A DNA stretch of 64,000 nt from Delphinapterus leucas. Its lineage: Eukaryota; Chordata; Mammalia; Artiodactyla; Monodontidae. Of the stretch, positions 35,335-47,860 are shown in pieces. How positions within the stretch are numbered: the stretch's first letter is position 1; each line of letters opens with the position of its first letter. The position numbers and the translations under genes were made by a program. Below the pieces are notes generated by a model, which was given only the letters and a program-made list of their open reading frames with translations, did not search any database and was not told where the DNA came from. The DNA is taken from contig NW_022098067.1 in assembly GCF_002288925.2 (NCBI RefSeq), positions 5,017,017-5,081,016 on the forward strand. The letters are read 5' to 3'.

Positions 35335-35715
35335 TCTTCTGAGTTGTTTTACAGATGATAAAATCCTCACTAGATGGAAGACATTAACTATTTGGTGACC
35401 AGGAGTGCATAGCCCCCAGGCTTACTGAAGCTTAAGGATTGATCATTTAAACCCTGTAGAACTGCCCTGTTACCTCACAATCAATCAGAGAATTGTGTGT
35501 GAGCTGATCACATACCCTGTGACCCTCTCCCTCACCTGCCCTTTAAAAGTGTTTTCCTGAAACCCATCTGCGAGTAGGTGTTGTGAGAACTAACTGCCCT
35601 GGACTACTTGCTTGGTACCCTGTGATAAAGCTGCACTTTCCTTCGCCACAACACGGTGTCAGTAGATTGACTTTACTGCATGCAGGCAAGGGGACCCAAG
35701 TTTGGTTTGGCAACA
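35335..35715 (+). mobile_element. endogenous retroviral LTR, 3' part (copy 1 of a pair)
   Basis: From GAGTTGTTTTACAGATGATA onward this aligns with the LTR at 35764-36337: CAATCAGAGAATTGTG (CCAAT-box region), GAGCTGATCACATACCC, CCCTTTAAAAG (TATA-like), TGATAAAGCTGCACTTTCC (poly-A signal region) and the end TTTGGTTTGGCAACA. The upstream half differs, so this may be a related subfamily. No retroviral gene is seen. Confidence 0.75.
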
Positions 35716-35763
35716 CCTGCAGGACCTTCCCAGGGACAGACGCCCCCACACACCCCCTGTCTC

Positions 35764-36337
35764 TTGTTTATAGAAAAGCTTTAGTATCCTAGGCTTTCCC
35801 TGAATTCTAAAGAGCAAATTTAGTCAGAGAAGTGAAAAAATGCAGAAACAAAGGAAAACAATCAGGCAAGACAAAATAATAATAGTTTAGCCATCAAATA
35901 AAGTCAAGGACCTTTAGTTCCTCCTCAAGGGCTATTGATAATATCTTGAGACATATTCTTGAGTTGTTTTGCAGATACTAAAACCCCCACCTGATGGAAG
36001 AAGTTAAGTGCACGCTGACCACCAGTACTTAGACCCCAGACCTGTTGGAGCCAGAAAACTGATAATTGAGATTCCTGAAATATCACCCTATTACCTCAAC
36101 GTCAGCCAATCAGAGAATTGTGCACAAGTTGATCACATACCCCAGGACCCTCACAATGTCTTTTAAAACCCTGCCGCAGAAGTCATTGAGGAGTTTGTGT
36201 CTTTTGAGCATTAGCTGCATGCTCTCCTTGCTTGGCACCTTACAATAAAATCGGTACTTTCCTTCACCACAACCTAGTGTCAGTAGATTGGCTTTGCTGC
36301 ACATTGGGCAAATGGACCCAAGTTTGGTTTGGTAACA
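35764..36337 (+). mobile_element. solo retroviral LTR (copy 2 of a pair)
   Basis: About 574 bp, TG...CA ends (TGTTTATAG ... GGTAACA). Promoter-like motifs: GCCAATCAGAG (CCAAT box), TCTTTTAAAACC (TATA-like), then ACAATAAAATCG (AATAAA poly-A signal). It ends with the same AAGTTTGGTTTGG as copy 1. No gag, pol or env sequence lies on either side, so this is a solo LTR or the remnant of a deletion. Confidence 0.8.
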
Positions 36338-36529
36338 TTACTAGAAATGCAATTTCAAAGTGATGTATATTTTTTACGAGTTTTATCTTACTGAGTAGAT
36401 TCATTCTCACTAATCTACATTTATGCCTATTTTCAACCCAAGTCACAGATGAAGTTATCTTTAAACAGAAAAGAGAAAAACATCTTAACTGCATTGAAAC
36501 TAGCTACTGCAGAATATTGATCGATAACA

Positions 36530-36690
36530 TCAATTGAAGCACTTAACCATATGCCAGGCAGTCACTGTACCAAGTGCTTTCCATGTAATAACTTTTAAAT
36601 TTCACAATAATTCTATGAAGGAAGTATTGCTATTATTTTCATTTTAACAAGTGAAGAAAAGAAGAATTAAAAACAAACCTGAGAGTTCCT
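36530..36690 (-). mobile_element. MIR-like SINE fragment
   Basis: ATGCCAGGCAGTCACTGTAC, then AAGTGCTTTCCATGTAATAA and CACAATAATTCTATGAAGGA, match the complement of the MIR core. Confidence 0.75.
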
Positions 36691-37930
36691 AATAAGTACA
36701 CTCTATATAGACTTACTAAATAAATACAGGTTAAATCTCATATTGTGAAATTTTCCCTATTGCTTTGAATATTCCATTATTTAGTAAGTTAGACTTTTCA
36801 TGGCTTTAGTCTTCAGGAAAATTTAAATTTATATTAGGTGTCCTCTTTAAGAGAATGGAAGTAAGTAATCTATTTTTAAAATATTCCATTCAAAATGATT
36901 AATTTTTTAAATTAGAAAGACAGAGAGATATATTCAATTATGTGTGTGTTGGAGGAGAATGGATGTTATTCCATTGTTACTTTGAAAATTGCAATCACCA
37001 GCTAGACTGAGTGGGAGCATATATTAACCATCTTACCCCAGTGTTTTTTCTCCCTTTATTTTCCTCTGTTTATTGTTTATTGTGGATTGTAATGTAGAAG
37101 GTACATATTTTAAAATGTCATATTTACATTTTGTCATAGGATAGTCTTTGAATTTAAAGATTGTGTCTTATATTCTAATTAATTATTTTTAGGTATTGAA
37201 CAATATATACTTTAATAGGCAGAACACCCTTAATGCCTTTCCACCACTCTCTAAGATATAGGTATAATGATTTAATACACAATGTTACATATGCAATGTG
37301 TATGTCAGTGAATTTCATTGCTAATTTATTTTATCTGTATCATGACTGTTTCCAATATAATATAGTCACTTATGTTACCACTTATATGATATGTAAGTCT
37401 AAATTTAGACTTTTAATCATATTTTTAGTCTATGAAAAAAGTTTATCAGACACACATTTCTAAAAGCACTGGTCTTGCTAAAGAGTTTTTTATGATATTT
37501 GCCAAACAGATTTTCCAAGCAGATCTTTTGTAACGGTATTTGCATATTTTTGCTACATGAAAAGAAAAAGTAATGATAAGACTGTGAAGGAAAAACAGAC
37601 CAAGCAATGGGGAAAAAAAGATAAATTGATTTGCAAGAAACTGTGCATGTAAAATACAAAATTGCTCAGTTTGATTTTATGCAGCAGTCCTCTCACTTCC
37701 ACATTTTCAGAAGAGAAATGCATTCTTTAGTGGGGACATGTTTAAATATTTTATAAAGTTATTTCATTAAATAATATCACCATGGTGTAAATACTCCTAA
37801 AGAAGTTATAATCTATTTCGTTTATTTTAGTCTGTCTCCAGGAGGGTCCTTCCCAGGAATACTGGTGCAACATCCTAAGAAGAGGTTAAAAAGTTATATT
37901 AGTAAAGACATTAATTTTTGTTTGACTTTT
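36691..37930. other. AT-rich intronic sequence
   Basis: No coding segment or repeat family is recognised. Confidence 0.45.
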
Positions 37931-37933
37931 GTG

Positions 37934-38477
37934 TGATGTCAGCTGAAAAAGAAATGCACAACCTAAAAGTTGAAAAGTATGTTTTATTTGGTAGATTTTC
38001 TGGGGACTCAAGCCTGGGAGGCAGCCTCTTAGATAGCTCTGAGGGAATGCTTTGAAGAGGTAAGGGAGGAGCCAGGATATATAGGAGTTTTGCAACAAAA
38101 CCAGGTTAGTAGGAACATCAAAAGATCACTGGTTAAAGAAAATCAGACTTCTCAAGTTAACTAACTTAGCACTTTTCTATGTATGGGAAGATGCAAGAGT
38201 CTGGGCTTATTGAAGTCATTCCTTTGATATGTGTCTTAACTGTCTAGGACCAGTATCAGGTTTTTCTCATCCTGAGTCCCCTCAGGGTGCACTGTTGGGC
38301 ACCGCTGCAGTGGCTGAGAGCTTGGTGGTGGGTAGCCTGTTTCCATCCTGATTTCCCTCAGGGCTCCCATGGGGTGGGGACGGGCGGGGTGGGGGGAGGA
38401 GTAAGGAGGGCAGCTCTGGCTTGATGGTCACAACATCCTCTGTTTCCTGATATGGCAGGTGGCATTCTTGGTCCACA
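37934..38477 (-). mobile_element. retroviral LTR-like element, family shared with 54.1 and 59.5 kb (copy B1)
   Basis: It shares with 59494-60013 the runs GAAATGCACAACCTAAAAG (one change), GGGAGGAGCCAGGATATA, GGAACATCAAAAGAT, GTCTGGGCTTATTGAA, TCATTCCTTTGATATG, GAGTCCCCTCAGGGTGCA and TGATATGGCAG. The plus strand shows GTTTTATTTGG near one end, the complement of an AATAAA signal, so the sense strand is probably minus. No internal viral genes are seen. Confidence 0.65.
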
Positions 38478-39890
38478 TGAGCTTGTAGAAATGTGAAGCC
38501 TCCAAGCAGTTAAGTAGCTCAGGTTTTTATTATCTGAGTTTTATATAAAGAATAAGAATCTTTGTCTGCCAATTCTTGCTCCTAAAAAGATATTAAGATG
38601 TGATTTCACCAACTGATTTTGAGAGGTAATTTAGCCCATTATCTTTTATAGTGTCTGTGTCTGACATTATTGAACAAGAGAACTTTTATTTTTTACTGCC
38701 AGCTTAACTTAATCTCTTTTAAGGCTAAATGCTCATATGCCAACATTAGCAGCCTGAATCTTACAATACCTAAAACGATGTGAAAATAAGATAGAATAAT
38801 AGGTAAGACAGTAATGTGCTATCTATATGCTAACTATACTGCTAGGTTTTATGTCTTTGGTTTGTTATTCTGTCTCAAAACTTCATATCTAACTCCAAAC
38901 AAAAGTTTAAAAATTATTTCAAAGTAACTTTCTTAGTTTTCTGAAATTATGAAAAATAAAATGACCACTGAAAACTAGCACACAGTAGATAGACAGAACC
39001 ATCCATAATTTATCAACAAACCACAGCCATGTTTTACATTACGTTGTATATTCTTAAAGGCTTTTTTTTCTATACAAACAGAAATAGAATATACAGACTT
39101 GAAAAGTAGATTCTTTTAAAAATTGGATGAATATTCAGTTAAGTGAAGTTATGAGTCACTGTGTACATGTACATGCATCCTAAACATGCAGGAGAGACTT
39201 GATAAGCCCTAGGAAGAATTTTTCTTTGTTACTACCTCACTCTGTATTTTCTTATTCCTAAAATTAAATATATGAGTCATTGTAAGGCAACTCTTTAATA
39301 ACCTGAGTTGCAAATGTGGCAGAAACAATTCAGTATCACAAGCACTTTTAAAAATCTGTTAAGTTTTGTGTTGATGTCAAGTCAGGCATATTGTAATTGT
39401 CTGGGCCACCACTATAATATTCCTTATTTGGAATGAGGTTTCAGCCTTATCCTAATGGCTAAATTGATTTCTGTACATTTGTAGTGCTTCCTACTTCATC
39501 AGAAATTGTCACTTTGTGTGCAAATGTTAGAAGATCAAATTTACATGTGGATCCAGTTCTAACAGTCATTCTGCTTTATTATGTACCTTTAATGTGTTCA
39601 TTCAAAGGTTAAACCAATCATTAAAAAATTTAGTAAAACCTCATTAATTCAGACCTCACTCTTCAGGGAAATATGGTAATTTTGACAACAATGTCTGAAA
39701 TACATGCAAATAATTCCTAGCGGGAGACCTGTTGATGTTGAAGAAACATCAGGTTGATAGAAACATAGGCCCTGACTGTGCACTGAATGTCCCAGAGGAC
39801 AAAATACTTTTTACTTTGGAGGTGGTTTGCTGTTTCAACTCGGATGAAGCCTGATTCTGCACAATCCTGGCTGGCAACTTGCTAGGAGTG
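38478..39890. other. AT-rich intronic sequence
   Basis: Nothing coding or clearly repetitive is recognised. Confidence 0.45.
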
Positions 39891-39894
39891 ACTT

Positions 39895-40060
39895 TTACTC
39901 GTTTGTTCAACAAATGATTTTTAAATATTTACTGTTTTCTGGACAAATAATTAAGTACTGGGAATGTAATGGCAAGCAAACAGAATATAGTCCTGACTCT
40001 CCCAGAAATTACATTCTATGGAAGCAACACCTATAAATAAATGACTGACTTGGTTAGCAG
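39895..40060 (+). mobile_element. old interspersed repeat fragment (L2/MIR-like)
   Basis: GTTCAACAAATGATTTTTAA, TAAGTACTGGGAATGTAATG and AGAAATTACATTCTATGGAA follow the order of a very common ancient mammalian repeat (tttattgagcacctactatg ... tacattctagtgggg). Family assignment is uncertain. Confidence 0.5.
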
Positions 40061-40254
40061 ATATAAGTAGATACTTGGATTTCCCTCAAAACTGTCTTAA
40101 TATTAAAAGATTTTTGTTAGTTTTTGTAAAGATTTGGCAAAGACTTTAAATTCTTCTTAGAATATTCAGGATACTTTGGTTGTACATTCAGACCTACATT
40201 ATTTTGGTATCTTCATAGATTTTGTATATATCTAAGAAAGTGGAGTTGAAAAAT

Positions 40255-41150
40255 ACTGAAAACGAACTATGTGCCAGTGGTTGGCTTGATAGCTTATATA
40301 TCATCTCATTTAATATACACAACAATCCCGTGAAGGGCACATGTGCAGATTTTGAATATTTTAAAGAGCAAGAGGTAAGAAATCTAATAGTTAAAGAACA
40401 TGTATTAGATCTTGAAAAAATAATATATAGAACACCTTCTATATGTCAGACTTGTGCCTGGTATTTTATACACTTAATATCTTTTAATCCTCCCATCCCC
40501 CAAAACCCTGCATAGTAAGTTTCATTAATCTTGTTTTACATTTAAATAATATGAGATTCAGAAGTTTACATAATTTGACCAAGATTATGCAGGTAGTCAA
40601 TTGCAAAACTAAATTTCAACATAAATATATCTGCTTGAAAAAAAGGCTTTGGTATTTTCTTATACCAAACTGGCCAATAACTCACCAGAATGGCCAGAGT
40701 AGAATTCTGTTACCTGAATACTTGATAAGAGTTGCCTTTAACCAAGTGATTACTATGTGCCAGGCATTATGCTAAGCACAATGCTGATATATGCTCAATT
40801 ATGCTAATGTGTAAAATATAGATCTATATGTAAATATATACACACCCATATGCACACATATATGTGTATAGTTAATCTATTTACATTTATATATGTGTGT
40901 TTTAAGCACATTTTCATGTTTGTGAAATACATATGTATTGCATATTATCATGCAAGTCTTACAACATTATGGACCATGACTCAGATGTTATTATCCTATT
41001 TATTAATGAGAAAACCAAGACTCAGAGAGGTTAAGGGACATATTGTCAAATAAGAGTAAATAGGTAAATAAGAATAGATTCAGAATTGGAATTCAAATGT
41101 TTGACTTCATAGTCCTTGCTCCTAACCATTACCCAACACTGCCTCCCACA
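40255..41150 (-). mobile_element. cluster of three MIR-like fragments
   Basis: There are three reverse-orientation MIR-type segments: 40255-40400 (AACTATGTGCCAGTGGTTGG), 40425-40640 (TATGTCAGACTTGTGCCTGG) and 40735-41150 (ACTATGTGCCAGGCATTATG ... AAGACTCAGAGAGGTTAAGG). The third is interrupted by an AT/GT-rich stretch at about 40807-40930. All are strongly diverged. Confidence 0.7.
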
Positions 41151-41239
41151 ATGTAATTATAGCATATGATTTCTAATCTTATGACTAAGTTAATAATTTT
41201 AATCTTCCCTGAAAAAGGTATTACTCTTCTCTCTCCCTT

Positions 41240-42130
41240 AAGAAAGAAATGGTCAACAGATACATGAAAAGATGCTCAACATCACTAATCATCAGGGAAA
41301 GATGCAAATCAATACCACCTCACATCTGAGAGAAAGGCTATCATAGACAACAAATAAGGAGTGTTAAATTAGAAGTGTGGAGAAAGGGGTACCCTTGTGC
41401 ACTGTTGGTGGGATTGTAAGTCCATGTAGCCACTATGGAAAACAGTATGGAAGTTCCTCAAAAAATTAAAACTAGAACTACCATATGGTCTAGCAATTTC
41501 ACTTCTGGGTATTTACCCAAAGCAAACAAAAACACTAATTTGAAAAGATACATGCACTCCAATGTTCATTGCAGCATTATTTACAATAGCCAAAATATGG
41601 AAGCAACCTGTGTCCTTCGATAGATGAATCAATAGAGAATATGTGTGTATGTGCATACACACAGACACAGACACACACAATGGAACACTACTCAGCCATA
41701 AAAAAAAATGATATCTTGCCATTTGTGACAACATAGATGGATCTAGAAGGTATTATGCTAAGTGAAATAAGTAAGACAGAGAAAGACAAATACTGTATGA
41801 TCTCTCTTTTATGTGAAATCTAAAAATCTAAATAAACAAAGCAAAATGAAAACAGACTCATAGGCACAGAGAACAAATGCGTTGTTGCCAGAGGGAAGAA
41901 GGGGGCAAAATAGGTGAAGGGGATTAATGAGTGAAAACCTCCAGTTATAAAATAAGCAAGCTATGGGGATGTAATATACAGCATAGGGAATATGTAATAA
42001 CTTTGTATGGGGACACATGGTTACTAGACTTATTGTGGTGATCATTTCATAATACATGCAAATATCAAATCATTATGTAGTACACCTGAAACTAACACAA
42101 TACATCTCAACTGTACATCATTTAAAACAA
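41240..42130 (+). mobile_element. old L1 fragment (ORF2 C-terminus and 3'UTR)
   Basis: Plus-strand L1 in sense: GAAATGGTCAACAGATACAT, GCACTGTTGGTGGGATTGTA, ATGGAACACTACTCAGCCAT, AACAACATAGATGGATCTAG region, then 3'UTR TACACCTGAAACTAACACAA. It is 5'-truncated with broken frames. It belongs to an older subfamily than copies 1-4. Confidence 0.9.
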
Positions 42131-42139
42131 ATATGAAAG

Positions 42140-45100
42140 AAGATAATGTTAAGATGTAATAGCAGTGCAATGACTTGAAGGCATTCTCATTTGAGGCAAA
42201 CTGTATTGACCATTAACTGTACATGGAGATGTTGAAATAATGAGGATAACTTTGTCTGCATTTAATATTAGAAACCAAAATTGTTAGTTTTATAAAATTT
42301 TAAAATATCTGAAGAAAAAGTTAAGTTGGGAATAATATTGAAATATAAACTTTGGTAATATGAACTTCTTTTTAAGAAACAGATGATATCATCTGCTTTT
42401 TGTGGCAATATAATAATCTAAAACTAGGAAAACAGATTTAAAACCATAACAAATAATCCAAAAGATATACTGCGCTTTAGAACATATTATTTTCCAGATG
42501 CTATCAGTTGATCCTTTTGTATATTAACTTATCCAAACTCTTTTGTATATTTACAATAACCAAAGCAATGATTAGAAGTGAAAATGTAGTAAAATGTTTT
42601 GATCACTCAGCCAGCAAGCATTTATTGAATTTTGAATTTCTCACATGTGCAAAACTACATAATTGAGTTGCAGGCTGAACTGCAGGAGTGCCAAACATTA
42701 ATCTGCTTTTTTTTTTTTTTTTTGGTCTGTTATTGAGTAAAAATACTGAAACATCTGGTCACTTTAATCCATTCAGTCAGAAATTCAATCGGCCACCCAG
42801 ATTTTCAGACTCCAGGATGCCATTCAGCTTGTTTGCTTTAAATGTTGGTTTCTTTGAAACCTATGTCAAGTAGTCAGTAGCCTGTGTTTAGTTATTTTAA
42901 TATGCTTAGCAGGTATCTTCCCTAAGAAAACGTAGAGATGTGGAAAAGTGAAAACATGAGGCTCATTACTCAGGAGGCTTCAGTCAAGTATTTCCACACA
43001 CCTATGTTGTTCTCTGCCTCCTACTCTACTTGCCTTCCTTTCTGAGTTGGTTTCCCCCAACTCTGCCCCTCCCCACCTCCCGCAGGCCTCCTCAGCTTCT
43101 TTTTCTCTCAGTCTCATAAAACTGCTTGTCATTTTTCCATGGGCTACCTAAGAATTACACAAAATAATATTGGTATGAATTAATGCACATAAAACTGTTG
43201 ATAATGGTTAATTTAGGAGAAGGGACTTTTTCTGCTTTTAATCTTGAAGTTTGTTTAAATTTTCCAAATATGTGCATGAATTACTTTATGTATTCATTTT
43301 TAGGATCAATAGGAATTATGCAGGTGGTGTCATCATGGACTGTTTTTCTTCCTTCTATATAGGTATCTATAATTTTAAAAACGTATGTAGTTTAAAAATG
43401 AGGGAAACACAAGCTTTCACCTATGTATTCAATTCATAAGGAATAATCAGCAAACAAAACCTCAAACTGGACAGGATAAACATATTTATTGGCTAAATAT
43501 TGATGGGAGCATCAAATCTTTTTGACACAATTGTGCTGTAAAACATTTGGCCAGGACAATTAGGATTGGTAGAAACAATGGTCATAAAAGAAAAACTATA
43601 CTGGCAGAAATTAACATGAGTAAATATCTGATTAATGAATCACAGATCATGACTGTAAAATTTAAATAGGAAAGAATTGATGCCAATTGAAACATTTTCA
43701 GAGGAACACAACTGGAAATGTAAAATATTAAAATTAGTTTATCTGCATTATGCAGAAAATAGATCAAGGAATTTAGTTTACTTAAATTCTGGCATTTAGT
43801 TCAGAAAAATAATATCTTCATGATAATTCTTCAGCATTGGTAAATTTCTGCATTCAAGTCCAAATGTCTCAAACTGTAACTGTTTTATTAGTCAGAGGAA
43901 TTATTTGATGTTCTAGACATGCATTCACAGTAAACCGAATTAAATTTTACCAAATGATAGAAGAAAGTAGATAATATTGTTTGTTATGTCATTGATATCT
44001 ACTACATCTTTGTTTGCATGTATATAATTTCTCCTCTCTGATCCTTTGCTGTACAAGTCAATATTCTTATATTTGCAATTTTTTTTGCCATGTCATCTAC
44101 CTGGTATACAAGTAGGTACATTGACTTCTGGTGTTTGTATAAATTTATAATAGTCGCCATTCCTTTTCTCTTATTTTATTTTCTCAGGTTCTTTTTTCCC
44201 CAAATTTGCATATTTTGAATCATGTCCTTTTGGAAAATACTGAACGTATCCCATGCTCATATTTCAACTTTACCACTCAAGATAGAAATGAGTAATTTTG
44301 TTACCAAAATGCAATGAAATAAAGAGGACCTGCTTCATTATTGCTGTATTGAGAATATATATTATGAGGTTATGATATAGTGTGATGTCTTACTCTATGC
44401 AAGACAGCATCCTGTGCTATATTGAAATCACTTTCTACTATTTAGCTATGTTATTATAGCAAGCTATACCCAAACATTATTGTCTATAATTATTTTTCCT
44501 TTTTTGTCAATTCTAATTTGTGAAAATGCTCATGATTCAAAAGGCATGCCCAGGGAAGCAAGAGTCATACCATATTTTTTTAAATATACACTCTATCAGA
44601 AGTCTAAGCATACTATTATATCAGTCATAAACAATCATGGCAAAGCTTCCCTTTTAAGGTTGGTGCTTCAAGGGTTGTTTATGTCTTCAAATATTTGCTC
44701 CAAAATGACTAATCCTTATTTTAAGTTGGAAAAGTTATTAGTGTGTTCAAGTAGATTAGTATTTTGATTTGAAAAATTAAATTAGACAAACATGCTTCTA
44801 TCCAGTTTTATGACACAATTTGGATGGCCAATTAATGCCAGATTCTAAAGCCAACTGTATTTGTCTTAAGATTCCAGATGTTTTCTGATTTGCTGCTGCT
44901 GTCTGGTAAAGCAGTACAGCTATGACAATAAATTCATTTTATTGGCTTTATTGAACAGGGGCTAAAATATTCTTTTTTTTTTCTTATAGTCTAGTTTAGC
45001 TAGAACTTACTGGAGATAATTTACAAAAGGATAATTGTACGTGGGAGCTTAGGAAATTCAGTTGTGAATAGCAATTGGTAATTGGAAGATTTTAAGTTAA

Positions 45101-46150
45101 AAAATTTGGAGGACAACTCTGTTATTCTACATGCCATAAAACAAGTATAAAAATTATGTAACTGTAATTAGCAATGGAATTTCAACATTTGAAATTTACT
45201 AATGAAGCAGTTAAGGCCAACTAGAAAACAGAAAGAATTTTGAAGTTTTTGGTTTTTCCAGCAACTGTTCATTGTGATAGAAGAATATCATTTAGAAAGG
45301 GTGCTTTTGAAGTTATTATATAAAACAAGTAGAAAACTTTGCACAAATCTGTGGCAGAAGGTCCAATTATTTTGATCTCTTGAGTGTCGTGTCTCTACTA
45401 ACAGAGTAATTCCATTTTTACTATCCATTTTTACTATTTCATTTTACTTCTTTTAAAAACTCTTAATTATTTTCTCCTTGTCCTGAGTCTTCCTTCTGCT
45501 AGAGCCTCTCATTATGATTTGGGGGCATCTTATAGAATTTGGTCAAAGTTGACAAGTAGATTTCTTCTTTTAACCTTCAACATTTTCTATGATTATGCTT
45601 AATCAGTTGTTAACTTATAAAAGGGAAAACACAAATAAATGGGTACTCTTTTGAATCTCCATGCCTCTTTCATCTCATCTCTAAAACATTTTTTTTTAAA
45701 TAGTAGAGTGTAGTGATGTGTCTTCAGATATGAACAATTTTTCACTATTTTTTATATTTGCTTCCTCTTCAAATATGTCAAAGAAATTAGAGTAAGATTA
45801 TTTTTATATTCTTTGCTTCAATACCAAGTTATAAATACTGTTAACTTATCAAGAAGGTATTGTAAGGAAAAATTATGACCATTATAAAAATTGATGCTCG
45901 CATAAATGATAGTTCTATGTTGTTAGCATGTTATTACAACCTGCTTCAGAAATTCACACAGTTATGCCTCTGAACTCATCATAGCTTAGAACTGTTCCAA
46001 CTCTGGGATCTCAACTCCAAATATCCTTCCTTAATCCACAACCTCTTGTTCTTCTGTCATTTCCTATTCTATCATTCCCTCTGATCACTGTGACCTCCAA
46101 GTTTACCTATTTTTAGGTTTTCAGTCCATTATTTATTTTTTGACTATGTT
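42140..46150. other. AT-rich intronic sequence
   Basis: About 4 kb without recognised genes. A T18 run lies at about 42707-42724, and a pyrimidine-rich stretch at 42995-43130. No repeat family is named with confidence. Confidence 0.4.
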
Positions 46151-46154
46151 TGCC

Positions 46155-46582
46155 TTCTGTTTTAGTATGCCACCATAGCAAACTACCACAAACTGGGTGG
46201 CTTAAGACAGCAGAAATTTGTCTCACAGTTCTGGAAGCTAGAAATATGAGATCAAGGCATTGGAAAGGCCATGAAGTCCCTCAGAAGACACTAGGGAAGG
46301 ATCTCTTCCAGATCCCTCTCCTAACTTCTGGTAGTTCCTTGACTTGTGGCAGCACAACTCCAAACTTCACATGGTATTCTCACTGTGTGCATGTCTATCT
46401 CTGCTTCCAAAGTTCTTTTATTAGGATACCCTACTCCAGTATGACCTCATCTTAATTTAATGAATTCCATTTGCAATGACAGCATTTCCAAATAAGGTTA
46501 CATTCTGGGGTACTGGAGATTAGGATTTCAACATATAAATTTGGGGATGGGGGTGGGGGCGGACACAATCTAATCCATAACA
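46155..46582 (-). mobile_element. MLT1-like LTR (mammalian MaLR family)
   Basis: On the minus strand it begins TGTTATGGATTAGATTGTGT, and has TTGAAATCCTAATCTCCAGT. Its 3' side on the plus strand reads AACTACCACAAACTGGGTGG, CTTAAGACAGCAGAAATTTG and CACAGTTCTGGAAGC. This order is that of MLT1 LTRs. About 430 bp, close to full length. No internal region is attached. Confidence 0.85.
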
Positions 46583-47254
46583 CCTTATCTAGCCCGGATC
46601 CCATTGTCTCACTCATTGCTCCTAATAGCCCTCTAGTTTTACTCTTCTTTATTTCCATCATACTGGACTACCGAAGTAGAAAATTATTGGTCTGGGATTA
46701 ATGAGCATTACTGGAGAAAATGGCATAATTATAGGAATTAGATATTTATTGAAAGTGCATACCTTTTAAACTCAACTGGTCCCTAAAACCTTCAAGGATG
46801 TCATTTCACTATCCCTCGCTGTGACTATTGCAAATATTGTTCACTGTCTTTAAATTTGTCTCTTAACCTTGCTACTTTTATTTTCAATAGACCTTTACTT
46901 TCCTAATTAAATGAAATGATAGAAGACATCAATATGAAAGATCTCAACTTTTCTTCAATGCCCCTCTTTGACATGGTTTTCTTCAAATGTTTTCTCCTTT
47001 GCCTCCTGTTTTCATTATGAGTAGTATTAAAATTTTTTGAAACCTATCATTTTAAAGAACATGAGTAAGTTTACTGTGTTTAATGGAAACATTTAAATTC
47101 CCTTAGGCAAGATTAATTCAAGGTGTAAATGAACTAAATGAATGCCTATAATGTGCTGACTAAGGGATATAAGCAATATTTCCTCAGGAAGTTAACTCAA
47201 TCAGTGGCCAAAGCACCATTCTCTTTCCACTTACTTTAAAGTCTCACCATCAGT
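46583..47254. other. intronic sequence without recognised gene
   Basis: Nothing recognised. Confidence 0.45.
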
Positions 47255-47860
47255 ACTTGTTTTTTCAGTTTTATTGAGATATAATTGGCATATTGTGTAA
47301 GTTTAAGGTGTACAACATGTTGATTTGATGCAGTTATAAAGTGCAAAATTATTACCACCATAGTATTAGCTACCACCTCCATCCCATCACATAGATAACA
47401 TTTCCTCTTTTGTGATAAGAACATTTAAGATCTACAAGTCACCCTTTGTACCCATGGATTCAACCAACCATGGATGAAAAATATTTGAAAAAACAAGTCC
47501 AGAAAGTTTCAAAAAGCAAAACTTGAATTTGCTGTGCACCAGCAAAAATTAAATAGCATTTGTAATGTATTTACAATTATGTACATAACATTTACATTGT
47601 ATTATGTAATGTAAGTAATCTAGGGATGATTTAATGTATATGGGAGGATGTGCAGAGTGTATATGCAGACAGTACACCATTTTAATAAGGGACTTGAGCA
47701 TCTGTGGATTTTGTATTCAAGGAGGGTCCTGGAACCAATCCCCTGAAGATACCGAGGGATGACTGTACTCTCTTAGCAACATTCAACTATATGATATAGC
47801 ATTACCTATGTAATGCTATATCCATTATTAGACACAAAATTGTCATTTTCTTCCAAAGCT
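47255..47860 (-). mobile_element. old L1 3' end, split by a DNA transposon
   Basis: The plus strand reads CAGTTTTATTGAGATATAAT, the complement of an old L1 3' end, and continues to AACATTTAAGATCTA at 47434. After the inserted element it resumes as TACTCTCTTAGCAACATTC at 47766, which is the expected next part of this L1 family. The far boundary near 47860 is approximate. Confidence 0.78.
47435..47765 (+). mobile_element. nonautonomous Tigger/MER2-like DNA transposon with TA target duplication
   Basis: About 331 bp between TA (47433-47434) and TA (47766-47767). Terminal inverted repeats: left CAAGTCACCCTTTGTACCC, right complement CAGTCATCCCTCGGTATC. Internal GGATTCAACCAACCATGGAT and CTGGAACCAATCCCC are typical of MER2-like elements. 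TA duplication fits the Tc1/mariner superfamily. The exact subfamily is from memory. There is no transposase. Confidence 0.82.
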
